Assembly: GCA_039908105.1 (NCBI GenBank)
Contig: JAMOBI010000001.1
Location: 1-64,000, forward strand
Origin: Magnetaquiglobus sp039908105
GTDB taxonomy: Bacteria > Pseudomonadota > Magnetococcia > Magnetococcales > Magnetaquicoccaceae
DNA length: 64,000 bases
Direction of reading: 5' to 3'
The translations under genes and the position numbers were made by a program. Below, piece by piece: positions 46,476-55,865 of this stretch. The notes beneath the pieces were generated by a model that made no database searches, was not told the DNA's origin, and saw only the letters and a list, made by a program, of their open reading frames with translations. Numbering within the stretch: the first letter of the stretch is position 1; each line of letters starts with the position of its first letter.

Positions 46476-47623
46476 CCATCCCCTCCGTCGTACTCATGGC
46501 CCTCGTCCCCGCCCGCAGCAGGACGACTCGCCGGTTTGGGGGCACGCGACCCGCCCTTGCCACCGCCGGCTCCCTTGGGTGTGGCCATGCCAACGGCCAT
46601 TGAGCCGGAATCCTCGATGCTGCGTTTGGGTGACAGGCCGAAATGGACCCGCAACCGGTCCTCCAGGCTGGTGAGCAGTTCCCGGTTGTCACGCAGGTAC
46701 TGTTTGACGTTCTCGCGTCCCTGCCCGATGCGGTCCCCATCGAGCGAAAACCAGGCGCCGGATTTTTCGATAATCTTCTCATCCACCGCCATGTCGAGCA
46801 CCTCCCCCTCCAGGGAGATCCCCTCGCCGTAGTTGATGTCGAACTCCACGGTGCGAAACGGCGGGGCGTGCTTGTTTTTGACCACCTTCACCTTGCAGCG
46901 GGCGCCGACCACCGTTTCCTTGTCCTTGATCGCCGCGACACGACGGATGTCCAGACGCACCGAGGCGTAGAATTTCAGGGCATTGCCACCGGTGGTGGTC
47001 TCCGGATTGCCGAACATCACGCCGATCTTCTGACGGATCTGGTTGATGAACAGCACCACCGCCTGGGAACGGTTGATCGATCCGGTGAGTTTTCGCAACG
47101 CCTGCGACATGAGGCGCGCCTGCAACCCCATGTGGGAGTCGCCCATCTCCCCTTCGAGTTCGGCCTTGGGGGTCAAAGCGGCCACCGAGTCGACCACCAC
47201 CAGCTCCACCGCGCCGGAGCGTACCAGCATATCGACGATCTCCAAAGCCTGTTCGCCGGTATCCGGCTGGCTGATGAGCAGTTGATCGATATCCACCCCC
47301 AGTTTGCGCGCATAGGCCGGGTCGAGCGCATGCTCGGCATCGACGAAGGCGGCCACCCCTCCGGCGCGCTGCACTTCGGCTGCCACATGCAGGGCCAACG
47401 TGGTCTTGCCCGAAGCCTCGGGACCGAACACCTCCACCACGCGGCCACGCGGCAGCCCGCCGATACCCAAAGCCAGATCCACGCTCAATGAACCGGTCGA
47501 GAAGACCGGCACATCCGCCACGGCTGCCGCGCTCATGCGCATAATGGATCCCTTGCCGTACTGCCGCTCGATCTGCGAGATGGCCGCTTCCAGGGCCTTG
47601 GCCCGATCCGTATCCAGTGCCAT
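46472..47623 (-). CDS. recA: Recombinase RecA
   Basis: This 383-residue recombinase forms filaments on single-stranded DNA for homologous pairing and SOS induction. Walker A GPEASGKTT, VDAEHALDPAYARKLGVD, Walker B VVVDSVAAL, the L2 loop with GGNALKFYASVRLDIRR, and a glycine-rich then acidic C-terminal tail are present. It is unusual in being translationally coupled to parC, where recX is often found. No clear SOS box was identified upstream by eye. Confidence 0.97.
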   Translation of the reverse strand: MALDTDRAKALEAAISQIERQYGKGSIMRMSAAAVADVPVFSTGSLSVDLALGIGGLPRGRVVEVFGPEASGKTTLALHVAAEVQRAGGVAAFVDAEHALDPAYARKLGVDIDQLLISQPDTGEQALEIVDMLVRSGAVELVVVDSVAALTPKAELEGEMGDSHMGLQARLMSQALRKLTGSINRSQAVVLFINQIRQKIGVMFGNPETTTGGNALKFYASVRLDIRRVAAIKDKETVVGARCKVKVVKNKHAPPFRTVEFDINYGEGISLEGEVLDMAVDEKIIEKSGAWFSLDGDRIGQGRENVKQYLRDNRELLTSLEDRLRVHFGLSPKRSIEDSGSMAVGMATPKGAGGGKGGSRAPKPASRPAAGGDEGHEYDGGDG

Positions 47624-47718
47624 TGTCTTATTGCTACTCCCTTGAAGGTGAATAAATAAATCCCATCCGAACGAATCGAGGATTCACGAACTTAAAAGAT
47701 AAACCGGATCACAACGCA

Positions 47719-48111
47719 TCAAGCGGCATGATCCCGCTTGATGGGATTGAGTCCCCACACCGCCTCTTTCACCACCGGTTCGTCATCCTCAGGCGCCGGG
47801 GCGCCGTGCAGATCACGCTGGTAGATGGTCACCCCGACCCGTTCGATGTGCTCCAACAGTGGCGGGTAACGGATCGACTCCCTGGCCTTGACATCGAAGA
47901 GATACGGGATGGGCAGCTCCTCCAACGCCATTGCCACACCCTCGACCTTAAGATTATCTCCCAGGCCGATCAGACAGAGATCAACATCCGATCCCGGACG
48001 AAAATTGCCTTTGGCACGCGAGCCAAACAGCACCACCGCGCGGATCTCCTTGACCTGCCGAAACACCGCATGCATCAAGGCGAGATCTCTCTGTCGCAAC
48101 CCGGTTTCCAT
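47719..48111 (-). CDS. mntA: MNT-type nucleotidyltransferase, antitoxin of a HEPT/MNT pair
   Basis: This 130-residue minimal nucleotidyltransferase has the GS-x10-DxD motif intact (FGSRAKGNFRPGSDVDL: Gly30, Ser31, Asp42, Asp44). In studied pairs the MNT protein adds AMP to the HEPT toxin and silences it. ATG 48111 overlaps the HEPT stop in TGATG, so the two are translationally coupled. The C-terminal tail after residue 105 is Pro/acidic and unassigned. Confidence 0.85.
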   Translation of the reverse strand: METGLRQRDLALMHAVFRQVKEIRAVVLFGSRAKGNFRPGSDVDLCLIGLGDNLKVEGVAMALEELPIPYLFDVKARESIRYPPLLEHIERVGVTIYQRDLHGAPAPEDDEPVVKEAVWGLNPIKRDHAA

Positions 48112-48530
48112 CACGCCTCAACCAAATTTTCCAAAAAAAAGGTGTGCAACTGCTCAAACGCATCCTGGAAACGATTGACAACCTGTTCCAAGGCGGCATT
48201 GAGCATTTGGCGATCATACCGATGCGACAACTGGTTACGCTGATCGAGCATCTCCATCCAGATATAGAAGTACGGCTCCTTAATAATCCCCCGAGCAATC
48301 GCCATTTTGATCACCCGGCGCGGGAATCCCAGGTCACTCGACTCGCCTTGAGCTTCCATAAAATCCTTCATGGTCTTCCAGGCCAACTCGAAGGTGAACT
48401 CGAACCGTTGCGCCGCCCCCTCCTTCTCCATTTCGGAGAGATTGGCCACGCCACGCTCACGCACCTCGCGCAACAGGACGAGCGCCCGTTGAAAATTATC
48501 GAAACGCTGTTTCCAGCGAATATCGTCCAT
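48111..48530 (-). CDS. hepT: HEPT-domain protein, putative RNase toxin of a HEPT/MNT pair
   Basis: A 139-residue helical protein of the nucleotidyltransferase substrate-binding (HI0074-like) type. The catalytic motif R-x4-H-x-Y is present as RNQLSHRY (Arg98, His103, Tyr105), so it could be an active RNase. The start at 48530 follows GGGAG; the longer frame upstream overlaps the pilT promoter region and is not credible. It is divergent from pilT. Confidence 0.85.
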   Translation of the reverse strand: MDDIRWKQRFDNFQRALVLLREVRERGVANLSEMEKEGAAQRFEFTFELAWKTMKDFMEAQGESSDLGFPRRVIKMAIARGIIKEPYFYIWMEMLDQRNQLSHRYDRQMLNAALEQVVNRFQDAFEQLHTFFLENLVEA

Positions 48531-48703
48531 GGTCAAGCTCCCAAAACCATCATCCACATCAGGCGGCGTCAAAAATTCGATACCGCAAGTTGCCCGATTG
48601 GCGCAAATACGGATAGAATGAAACCTTGAACCAACCATGGCACGCCTTCGATCCTCATCGCGCGGCCACCCGATCCGGACCCCATCTTTCGTAACGAGGC
48701 ACC

Positions 48704-49753
48704 ATGTCCAAGAAAGTCGATATCTCCGAACTGCTGGCCTTTTCCGTGCGCAACCGGGCCTCTGACCTGCACATCTCCTCCGGCATGCCACCCCTGATCC
48801 GTGTGGATGGCGAGATCCGGCGCATCGACGTGCCGCCCTTGGCGATCGACGAGGTCAAAGGGATGGTTTATGATATCATGAACGACAAGCAGCGGAAAAC
48901 CTACGAAGAGGAGTACGAATGCGATTTCTCCTTCGCGGTGCCCAATCTGGCCCGTTTCCGCGTCAATGCCTTCAATCAGCATCGCGGTCCGGCAGCGGTT
49001 TTCCGCACCATCCCCTCGGAGATCCTCTCTTTGGAGCAGCTCGGAACCCCGGAGATCTTCAAGGAGTTCGCCGCCACCCCGCGCGGTCTGGTGCTGGTCA
49101 CCGGACCCACCGGTTCGGGCAAGTCGACAACGCTGGCCGCCATGATCGACTACAAGAACAAAAACGAATACGGTCACATCCTCACCATGGAGGATCCGAT
49201 CGAGTTCGTGCACGAGTCAAAAAAATGTCTCATCAACCAGCGCGAGGTCCATCGCGATACGAAAAGCTTCTCGGCAGCGCTGCGCTCGGCGCTGCGCGAG
49301 GATCCGGACGTGATCCTGGTGGGCGAAATGCGCGATCTGGAGACCATTCGTCTAGCCCTGACCGCTGCCGAAACCGGCCATCTGGTCTTCGGCACCCTGC
49401 ACACCACCTCGGCGGCCAAGACCATCGACCGCATCGTCGATGTCTTCCCGGCAGCCGAAAAGGAGATGATCCGTACCATGCTCTCCGAGTCGATCCGCGC
49501 GATCATCTCGCAGAATCTCTTGAAAAAAAAGGGCGGGGGCCGTGTGGCGGCCCATGAAATCCTCATCGGCAACCCGGCGATCCGCAACCTGATCCGCGAA
49601 AACAAGATCGCACAAATGTACTCCGCCATCCAGACCGGACGCGGGATAGGCATGCAAACTTTGGAACAGTGCTTGCAAGAACTCCTGAACAAGGGACTCA
49701 TCACCAAAGAGGCCGCCCGTGAAAAGGCCAACATCAAGGACGGGTTCAAATAA
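48704..49753 (+). CDS. pilT: Type IV pilus retraction ATPase PilT
   Basis: A 349-residue hexameric ATPase that depolymerises pili for twitching. Walker A GPTGSGKSTT, the Asp box, Walker B ILVGEMRDLETI, His box GHLVFGTLHT and the diagnostic AIRNLIRENK motif near the C-terminus are present. Its partner pilU lies 1.3 kb downstream, separated by two lipoprotein genes on the same strand. Confidence 0.96.
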   Translation: MSKKVDISELLAFSVRNRASDLHISSGMPPLIRVDGEIRRIDVPPLAIDEVKGMVYDIMNDKQRKTYEEEYECDFSFAVPNLARFRVNAFNQHRGPAAVFRTIPSEILSLEQLGTPEIFKEFAATPRGLVLVTGPTGSGKSTTLAAMIDYKNKNEYGHILTMEDPIEFVHESKKCLINQREVHRDTKSFSAALRSALREDPDVILVGEMRDLETIRLALTAAETGHLVFGTLHTTSAAKTIDRIVDVFPAAEKEMIRTMLSESIRAIISQNLLKKKGGGRVAAHEILIGNPAIRNLIRENKIAQMYSAIQTGRGIGMQTLEQCLQELLNKGLITKEAAREKANIKDGFK

Positions 49754-49781
49754 GCTTTCTGCCCTGCGAGGAATTCGACTC

Positions 49782-50381
49782 ATGAAGAAAATCCACTCCG
49801 GTCTCGCCACTCTGCTGCTCGCCGCCGCCATGGCGGGATGCGCCCCAGGGTATCAAGGTCAACCTTACGGCGGTTCGTCCATCGTGCAGAACGAAGTGGA
49901 TCTCATCCGCATGAGTCACGCCCTGACCGATGCCCTGGTCGCCGAACTGCGCAAGAATCATCCCTCGTTCCATCAGCGCAAACCGATCCTGGTGACCAGT
50001 TTCGTCAACCGCAGCCAGCTCGACACCACCTCGGAGCTGGGCAACCTGATCGCCGATCACGTCGCCTCGCGTCTGACCCAGCAGGGCTTCACCGTGGTCG
50101 AGCCGAAACTGCGTAAAAGCCTGGCCATCCGTCAGGATCAGGGCGAATTCATCCTGTCGCGCGATATCGAAAAGATCAGCCACGACAACAAGGCCTACGC
50201 CGTTGTCACCGGCACCTACACCGAAACCCGCGACACCCTGGACTTCACCTCGCGCATGATCGCCTTGAACAGCCGTCAGGTGCTCGCCTCGGTCGATGCC
50301 AAGGTGCCGGTCTCCGGCTCCACCCGTGAGCTCTTGATCAACTCCAATGGCGGCACCAGCATGCCGGTGGTTACGCGATGA
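49782..50381 (+). CDS. FlgO-like lipoprotein 1
   Basis: This 199-residue outer-membrane-type lipoprotein has a signal peptide with lipobox AMAGC (Cys20). The FlgO-type core runs over about residues 45-185: ILVTSFVNRSQLDTTSELGN, then LTQQGFTVVEP and YAVVTGTYT. FlgO-family proteins are flagellum-associated in Vibrio; here the gene is between pilT and pilU, pointing to a link with pili or surface motility (inference). ATG 49782 follows GCGAGG, 29 bases after pilT. Its stop overlaps the next start (ATGA). Confidence 0.85.
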   Translation: MKKIHSGLATLLLAAAMAGCAPGYQGQPYGGSSIVQNEVDLIRMSHALTDALVAELRKNHPSFHQRKPILVTSFVNRSQLDTTSELGNLIADHVASRLTQQGFTVVEPKLRKSLAIRQDQGEFILSRDIEKISHDNKAYAVVTGTYTETRDTLDFTSRMIALNSRQVLASVDAKVPVSGSTRELLINSNGGTSMPVVTR

Positions 50382-50953
50382 ACCCATCCTTCACCTCGCT
50401 TGCGCCCCGGCTTGGCGCCGTGGTGCTGATCGCATTTTTGGCAAGCGGTTGCGGCACCAATCCGGTCCTGGAAAACTATCCCCTGGTCTCGACTCCGCTC
50501 ACCTCGACCCCGGAGGTCGAACCCGGCGAAATCGCCCAACAGGCCGCCGAAGTGATGCTCCAGACCGTGGGCGAACGTCTGCATCCCCGCGAAGTGATCC
50601 TCCCCGCCTCGTTCGTGGAGGAGAACAACATGGACAAGAGTTCCCCCCTGGGCCGCATGCTCGCCAAACAGATGGCCACGCGCTTCACCCAGGCCGGCCA
50701 TTCGGTGGTGGAACTCACTCTGCGCAGCGATATCCTGCTGAAAAAGGGGGCGGGTCAGTTCGTGCTCTCGCAGGAGGCCAAGGAGATCAAGAAGACCCAC
50801 AAGGTCTCGGCAGTGCTCGCCGGCAGCTACGTGACCGCCAAGAATCGCGTCTACGTCAACGCCCAACTGGTACGCACCTCGGATGGTGTGGTGATGGCTT
50901 CAAGCGACTACAGCATGCCACTCACCCCGAACATCAAGGCGTTGTTGAAATAA
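50378..50953 (+). CDS. FlgO-like lipoprotein 2
   Basis: This 191-residue lipoprotein has lipobox LASGC (Cys about 25). It is a distant paralogue of the gene before it, with the same FlgO-like core (VILPASFVEENNMDKSSPLG, MATRFTQAGHSVVEL, VSAVLAGSYVT). Translational coupling and shared fold suggest the two lipoproteins act together. A strong terminator follows, so pilT and both lipoprotein genes may form one transcript and pilU another. Confidence 0.85.
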   Translation: MNPSFTSLAPRLGAVVLIAFLASGCGTNPVLENYPLVSTPLTSTPEVEPGEIAQQAAEVMLQTVGERLHPREVILPASFVEENNMDKSSPLGRMLAKQMATRFTQAGHSVVELTLRSDILLKKGAGQFVLSQEAKEIKKTHKVSAVLAGSYVTAKNRVYVNAQLVRTSDGVVMASSDYSMPLTPNIKALLK

Positions 50954-50995
50954 CCTCTCCCGGACACCGGGATTGACGGTTTTGGGGATCAATGA

Positions 50996-51039
50996 AAATC
51001 CCGGTTCATGACAATGCATGAGCCGGGATTTTTTCTTTT
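50996..51039 (+). terminator. Intrinsic terminator after the second FlgO-like gene
   Basis: A 15-bp stem AAATCCCGGTTCATG/CATGAGCCGGGATTT (one G-T pair) with loop ACAATG is followed by TTTTTTCTTTTG. Confidence 0.9.
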
Positions 51040-51075
51040 GAATCGTTACATCAAGCAACCTTCAGGATCCTTCGT

Positions 51076-52224
51076 ATGGAACGCGACCAGGCCATCAAGT
51101 TCATGCTCGACGCCTTGAGAACCATGATGAAAAGAGGCGGATCGGACCTGTTCATCAGCGCCGGGTTCCCACCGGCTGCCAAGCTCGACGGCAAGATGAC
51201 CCCCTTGAGCCGTACCCCTCTCGATGCCGGCCAAAGCATGACGCTCGTCAAGGCGATCATGAACGATCGCCAACTCAAGGAGTTCGACACCACCAAGGAG
51301 TGCAACTTTGCCATCAATCCGCCCGGCGTGGGACGTTTCCGCGTCAACGCCTTCGTGCAGCAGGGACAGGCCGGCATGGTGCTGCGCACCATCACCACCA
51401 CCATCCCGGATTTCGATCAACTCGGTCTGCCACCGGTTTTAAAAGATGTCGTGATGAGCAAAACCGGCTTGGTGCTGGTGGTCGGCGGCACCGGCTCAGG
51501 CAAATCGACCACGCTGGCCGCGATGCTCGGCATCCGTAACCGTGACAGCCATGACCACATCATCACCATCGAGGATCCGATCGAATACGTTCACCCGCAT
51601 GTGAACTGCCTGATCACCCAACGCGAGGTGGGCGTCGACACCCTGAGCTGGCATGCAGCCCTCAAAAACACCCTGCGTCAGGCACCGAGCGTGATTCTGA
51701 TCGGCGAAATCCGCGATCAGGAGACCATGGAGCACGCCATCAACTTCGCCGAAACCGGTCATCTGGCCCTCTCCACCCTGCACGCCAACAGCGCCAATCA
51801 GGCTTTGGACCGGATCATCAACCTCTTCCCCTCCGAAAAACGTCAGCAGCTGTTGATGGATCTATCGTTGAACCTGCGCGCCATCGTCTCGCAACGGCTG
51901 ATCAAGCGTCAGGGCGAAGGCCGGGTGGCGGCGATCGAGATCCTGCTTAAATCGCCGCTGGTCTCGGATCTGATTTTTAAAGGCGAGGTCTCCGGCATCA
52001 AGGAGGCGATGGCCAAATCCAATGAACTCGGCATGAAGACCTTTGATCAGGCACTCTTCGACCTCCACGAGGCCGGCATGATCTCCTACGAAGATGCCCT
52101 GCGCAACGCCGACTCCGCCAATGAACTGCGCCTGCGCATCAAACTCGAAGGCCAACAGGCCAAAAGTCAGGATCTCTCCGCCGGCCTTGCCGGACTCACC
52201 CTGACCCGCAAGGAGGGGGATTGA
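51076..52224 (+). CDS. pilU: PilU, PilT-like pilus retraction ATPase
   Basis: A 382-residue PilT paralogue that assists pilus retraction. It has Walker A GGTGSGKSTT, Walker B ILIGEIRDQETM and His box GHLALSTLHANSANQALDRI. The PilU-type end SPLVSDLIFKGEVSGIKEAM replaces the PilT AIRNLIRE motif. It starts 37 bases after the terminator, so it probably has its own promoter or depends on read-through. Confidence 0.94.
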   Translation: MERDQAIKFMLDALRTMMKRGGSDLFISAGFPPAAKLDGKMTPLSRTPLDAGQSMTLVKAIMNDRQLKEFDTTKECNFAINPPGVGRFRVNAFVQQGQAGMVLRTITTTIPDFDQLGLPPVLKDVVMSKTGLVLVVGGTGSGKSTTLAAMLGIRNRDSHDHIITIEDPIEYVHPHVNCLITQREVGVDTLSWHAALKNTLRQAPSVILIGEIRDQETMEHAINFAETGHLALSTLHANSANQALDRIINLFPSEKRQQLLMDLSLNLRAIVSQRLIKRQGEGRVAAIEILLKSPLVSDLIFKGEVSGIKEAMAKSNELGMKTFDQALFDLHEAGMISYEDALRNADSANELRLRIKLEGQQAKSQDLSAGLAGLTLTRKEGD

Positions 52225-52405
52225 GGGATCCGGATTAAAAACAATCTTTTCTTCTCGATAGATGACCAAAAATCTTCCTTGAAAGCCACTCAGGCTCATG
52301 TCACTCTATCTTGATGGATCCCATCCATCCCATCCCAGCCGCGCCTGACGCATCGTACGTCATTTGTGCCACTCAACCTCTACGTTAATCAGGGAGAGAC
52401 TCTTT

Positions 52406-53740
52406 ATGGCCCGCATTCTGGTGGTGGATGATGATGGACAAACAATCGAACAGATCGCCCGATTGGTCGCCAATGCCGGTCATGCGATCGATTTTCTGCT
52501 CGAATCGCCGTATCTTCTGGCCAAGCTGGACGCCTCGCCGCCCAATCTGCTGCTGCTTGATGTCAACATGCCGGAGATCGACGGGGTGACCCTGCTGAAA
52601 AAAATCCACACCACCCCGCATTTGAAAGAGATCCCGGTGATCATGATCACCGGCGAAACCGATGAAGGGCTGATTCAGGAGTGTTTTCAACTCGGGGCCG
52701 TCGATTTCGTCAACAAACCGATCCGCCCTTTAGAGCTTCTGTCACGCATCCGCATCGCCCTGGAAACCCGCGCCCACATCCATGCCATCCAGGCACAAAA
52801 AAACGCCCTGCAACGGGCCAAATCGTTCACCGACGCCATCCTGAACAGCATGCAGGAGGCCATCTGCGTCATCGAGCGCGATTCCTACCTGATTCGCGAA
52901 GCCAATCGGGTCTTTCTCGAGGGGGTCAACCTGCCGCGTCACCGGGTGGTGGGTGAACGGTGCCACGAACTGCTCGCCAACAAGCTGCATGCCTGCTTTG
53001 GGTGTACCGGTCCGGATGATGCACGCTGCATCCTCTCCACCACCCTGCAAAGCGGCGAAACGCGCATGCTCGATTTGTCGCGCCAGGACGCGGAGGGTCA
53101 ACCGCTGCACACGCAACTCTTCACCCTGCCGATCCTGGATGCCACCGGGGGCACCGAACGGATCGTCTGTCTGGAAAGAGATATCACCCAGAGTCGCGAG
53201 CACGAGAATCGTCTCACACACATGGCCTTCCACGACCCCTTGACCCACCTGCCCAACCGTCAACTGTTCCACGACCGGCTGCATCAGGCCCTGGCCCAGG
53301 GACGGCGCCACGGGCAGATGGTGGCGGTGATGCTGTTCGACCTGGATCACTTCAAAAACATCAACGACACCTTGGGACACGCTGCCGGGGATCAACTGTT
53401 GCAGGAGGTGGCCAACCGGCTGCGCACTTGCATACGCGAGAGCGATACCGTGGCCCGTTTGGGCGGGGATGAGTTTTCCGCCGTGCTGACCAATGTCACG
53501 GACAGCTCCCAGGTTCGCAAGGTCGCCAAAAAGATGCTCAAGGCGCTGGGGCGCAAGTTCGCCCTGTCCGGCAGCAAGGTGAACGTCACCTCCTCGATCG
53601 GGGTGAGCCTCTACCCGCGCGATGGCGAGGAGATGGCGGATCTGATCGACAAAGCCGACAAGGCTCTTTATCAGGCCAAGAGTACGGGACGCGACACGGT
53701 GCGCTTTTTCTCGCCCTGGGTGATGGAGGAGGAGCCGTAG
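52406..53740 (+). CDS. Response regulator-PAS-GGDEF diguanylate cyclase
   Basis: A 444-residue cytoplasmic protein. It has an N-terminal receiver (ILVVDDDGQ; phospho-Asp in LLLLDVNMPEIDG), a coiled coil, a PAS-like domain (about 145-275) rich in Cys and His (CHELLANKLHACFGC, DDARC) and a GGDEF domain with active RLGGDEFSAVL. It should make cyclic di-GMP on phosphorylation. Its position behind pilT/pilU suggests control of pili or attachment, which is inference. The start follows CAGGGAGAG. Confidence 0.9.
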   Translation: MARILVVDDDGQTIEQIARLVANAGHAIDFLLESPYLLAKLDASPPNLLLLDVNMPEIDGVTLLKKIHTTPHLKEIPVIMITGETDEGLIQECFQLGAVDFVNKPIRPLELLSRIRIALETRAHIHAIQAQKNALQRAKSFTDAILNSMQEAICVIERDSYLIREANRVFLEGVNLPRHRVVGERCHELLANKLHACFGCTGPDDARCILSTTLQSGETRMLDLSRQDAEGQPLHTQLFTLPILDATGGTERIVCLERDITQSREHENRLTHMAFHDPLTHLPNRQLFHDRLHQALAQGRRHGQMVAVMLFDLDHFKNINDTLGHAAGDQLLQEVANRLRTCIRESDTVARLGGDEFSAVLTNVTDSSQVRKVAKKMLKALGRKFALSGSKVNVTSSIGVSLYPRDGEEMADLIDKADKALYQAKSTGRDTVRFFSPWVMEEEP

Positions 53741-53859
53741 CACCCACACATCCCGGAAAATTGCTCCGAGGCAGAATCTCACCTTGTATTTTTGCACTTT
53801 TCTGCAAAAAATAGCCCCAGAATTGATTCATCACTCCGCTGACACAGGAGAATCACCGG

Positions 53860-55176
53860 GTGCTGTTGCGTTTTGGCATCGAGAACATGTACTCCTTCCG
53901 CGACTATCAGGAGATCTCCCTGGTCGCGCCCAAATCGTCGCAAAGGGAAGAGATTCGCGGCCTGCTCCCCACGAACGGGGCGATCAAGGATCCCGTGCTG
54001 CCCATCCTGGCCACCTACGGCGCCAACGCCTCGGGCAAAAGCAATCTATTGGTCACGCTCGTGCATTTTCTGAAAGCCATCTCTGATTCCCACTCCACAC
54101 CCGGCATGCCGGACATCACCCACTCCCCGTTTCTTTTGGACGATACGTCCTCACGTGCGCCCTCCCGCATGGACTGTGATGTCATCATCGACGGCTGCCG
54201 CCATCACTACGGATTCCGGCTGGACTCGCAACGGATTCTGGAAGAGTGGCTCTATGCGTTTTCCTCCAACAATCGGCGGCGTGTTTTGTTCCATCGCTCG
54301 CTCCAGGAGTCCGACCCCTATTATTTTGGAACCCATCTCAAAGGAAACCTTCAGGGCATCAAAAGTCAAACCCGACCGGACAGTCTGTTTCTTTCAACAG
54401 CGGGAATCAATAACCACGCAACATTGAATTCGGTATGGAATTATTTCAGATCTCAATTCATGAGAAACATCAACATTGATCACCGCAGCACCCTGTCGAA
54501 CGACATCATCAAACTTGAAACCAGTGCTTTATTACGTAATTTTGTCATTGCTCTTCTCCGGGAGGCTGACACAGGGATCTCTGATATTGCATTCAAAAAA
54601 TTACCGGATGAACTCAACAACGCAATCACCATCGAACTTGAGAATTCAGGCTTAACCATTGAAAACAAAAAAATAATTTATGAAATACTCCCTAAGCAAC
54701 AGATTGATTTTATCCATCAAACAAACTCTGGCGCCTACAATTTGCCCTATGGTTTAGAAAGCCGTGGTACACAGACCATTCTGTCGATCGCCATTCAACT
54801 GCATACCGTTCTGGAGCGCGGTAGCGTCATGATCGTGGATGAACTGGAAGCCAGTCTCCATCCTTATGTCGCCGCTCGTCTGATCGAACTGTTCCAGAAT
54901 CCGGAAACCAACCCGCACCGCGCCCAACTGCTCTTCACCACCCATCACCCCCATCTCATGAACAGCCTGGCGCCAGCGCAGATTGTAATTTGCGAGAAGA
55001 ACCGCCAAGGCGCGACCGAAATTTATCCGCTCACCGCCCTGCAACCCCGCAAAGGGGAGAACCTCGCCAACGGCTATCTGAAGGGCCGTTATGGCGGCAT
55101 CCCGTACATGGGCTCCATCTTCAACCACCTCCCGCGCGAAGAGAAACAGGTCGCGCCAGAAGAGGTCGCACGATGA
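53860..55176 (+). CDS. RloA/AbiLi-like AAA ATPase (defence pair, first gene)
   Basis: A 438-residue ABC-type/SMC-like ATPase of the AAA_15/AAA_21 group. Walker A is GANASGKSN (residues 54-62); the signature-like SRGTQTILSIAIQL, Walker B GSVMIVDELEASLHP and switch His TTHHPHLM follow. The middle part is AT-rich and less conserved. Together with the RloB-like gene it matches the RloA-RloB/AbiL two-gene abortive-infection type. GTG 53860 is the start. The stop overlaps the next start (ATGA). Confidence 0.85.
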   Translation: MLLRFGIENMYSFRDYQEISLVAPKSSQREEIRGLLPTNGAIKDPVLPILATYGANASGKSNLLVTLVHFLKAISDSHSTPGMPDITHSPFLLDDTSSRAPSRMDCDVIIDGCRHHYGFRLDSQRILEEWLYAFSSNNRRRVLFHRSLQESDPYYFGTHLKGNLQGIKSQTRPDSLFLSTAGINNHATLNSVWNYFRSQFMRNINIDHRSTLSNDIIKLETSALLRNFVIALLREADTGISDIAFKKLPDELNNAITIELENSGLTIENKKIIYEILPKQQIDFIHQTNSGAYNLPYGLESRGTQTILSIAIQLHTVLERGSVMIVDELEASLHPYVAARLIELFQNPETNPHRAQLLFTTHHPHLMNSLAPAQIVICEKNRQGATEIYPLTALQPRKGENLANGYLKGRYGGIPYMGSIFNHLPREEKQVAPEEVAR

Positions 55177-55856
55177 TCCCTTCGAAGCGGGGTGGGCAGA
55201 GAGTTTTTCCGCCGTCGCGATCACTCTCCCCCCGTCTCATTCCGCGTCCGCCCAGACCCGTTCTGTTCATCTTTTGCGAAGGAAAGAATACGGAACCAGA
55301 ATATTTGCGGGATTTTGCCGCAAAACATGGAGTGGCATTGCAACGGGATACCCATCTGTTTCCTGCCTGCGGGGTTCCGAAAACGCTCCTCAAGCTCGCC
55401 ATCGAAAAGAGAAAATCCCTGCTCAAAGAGGATGAACGAAACTTCCAGGTATGGATGGTCACGGATGTCGATGAGCATGGCCACGAGATGTGCGGAATCA
55501 TCCAGGAAGCCAGAAAACAAGCGATAAATTTGATCATTTCCAACCCGTGCATTGAACTATGGGGGTTGTATCACTTCACCCCCTACCCGACCGCAGCGCT
55601 CGATCGCCATCAGGCACAAAGAGAGCTGGAACAAAAAATGCCTGGTTACGACAAAGACAAAGGGAAGCGGTTTGATTTAAACCGGATGTTTCCATTGCAT
55701 AAAGAAGCCGTCAAACGTGCCAAAGAAGTACTGAAACGCGCGGAAGCGGAGGATCCCCATCCCAATCCTTCGTCCAATTTTTATGCATTGTTGGAAGCCA
55801 TTGAAAAAAACAGCAGCCGGGATCCGTTGAATGCAGATCCGGCCCACAAGGAGTGA
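55173..55856 (+). CDS. RloB/AbiLii-like protein (defence pair, second gene)
   Basis: A 227-residue Toprim-fold RloB protein, presumed nuclease. Key residues are Glu36 in FCEGKNTEPEYL, the acidic pair in TDVDEHGHEM and the family motif ISNPCIELWGLYHF. It is translationally coupled to the ATPase. The next gene, an oxidase-like membrane protein, begins only nine bases later, so it may share the transcript. Antiphage activity is inferred from the family. Confidence 0.85.
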   Translation: MIPSKRGGQRVFPPSRSLSPRLIPRPPRPVLFIFCEGKNTEPEYLRDFAAKHGVALQRDTHLFPACGVPKTLLKLAIEKRKSLLKEDERNFQVWMVTDVDEHGHEMCGIIQEARKQAINLIISNPCIELWGLYHFTPYPTAALDRHQAQRELEQKMPGYDKDKGKRFDLNRMFPLHKEAVKRAKEVLKRAEAEDPHPNPSSNFYALLEAIEKNSSRDPLNADPAHKE

Positions 55857-55865
55857 GACAAACCG

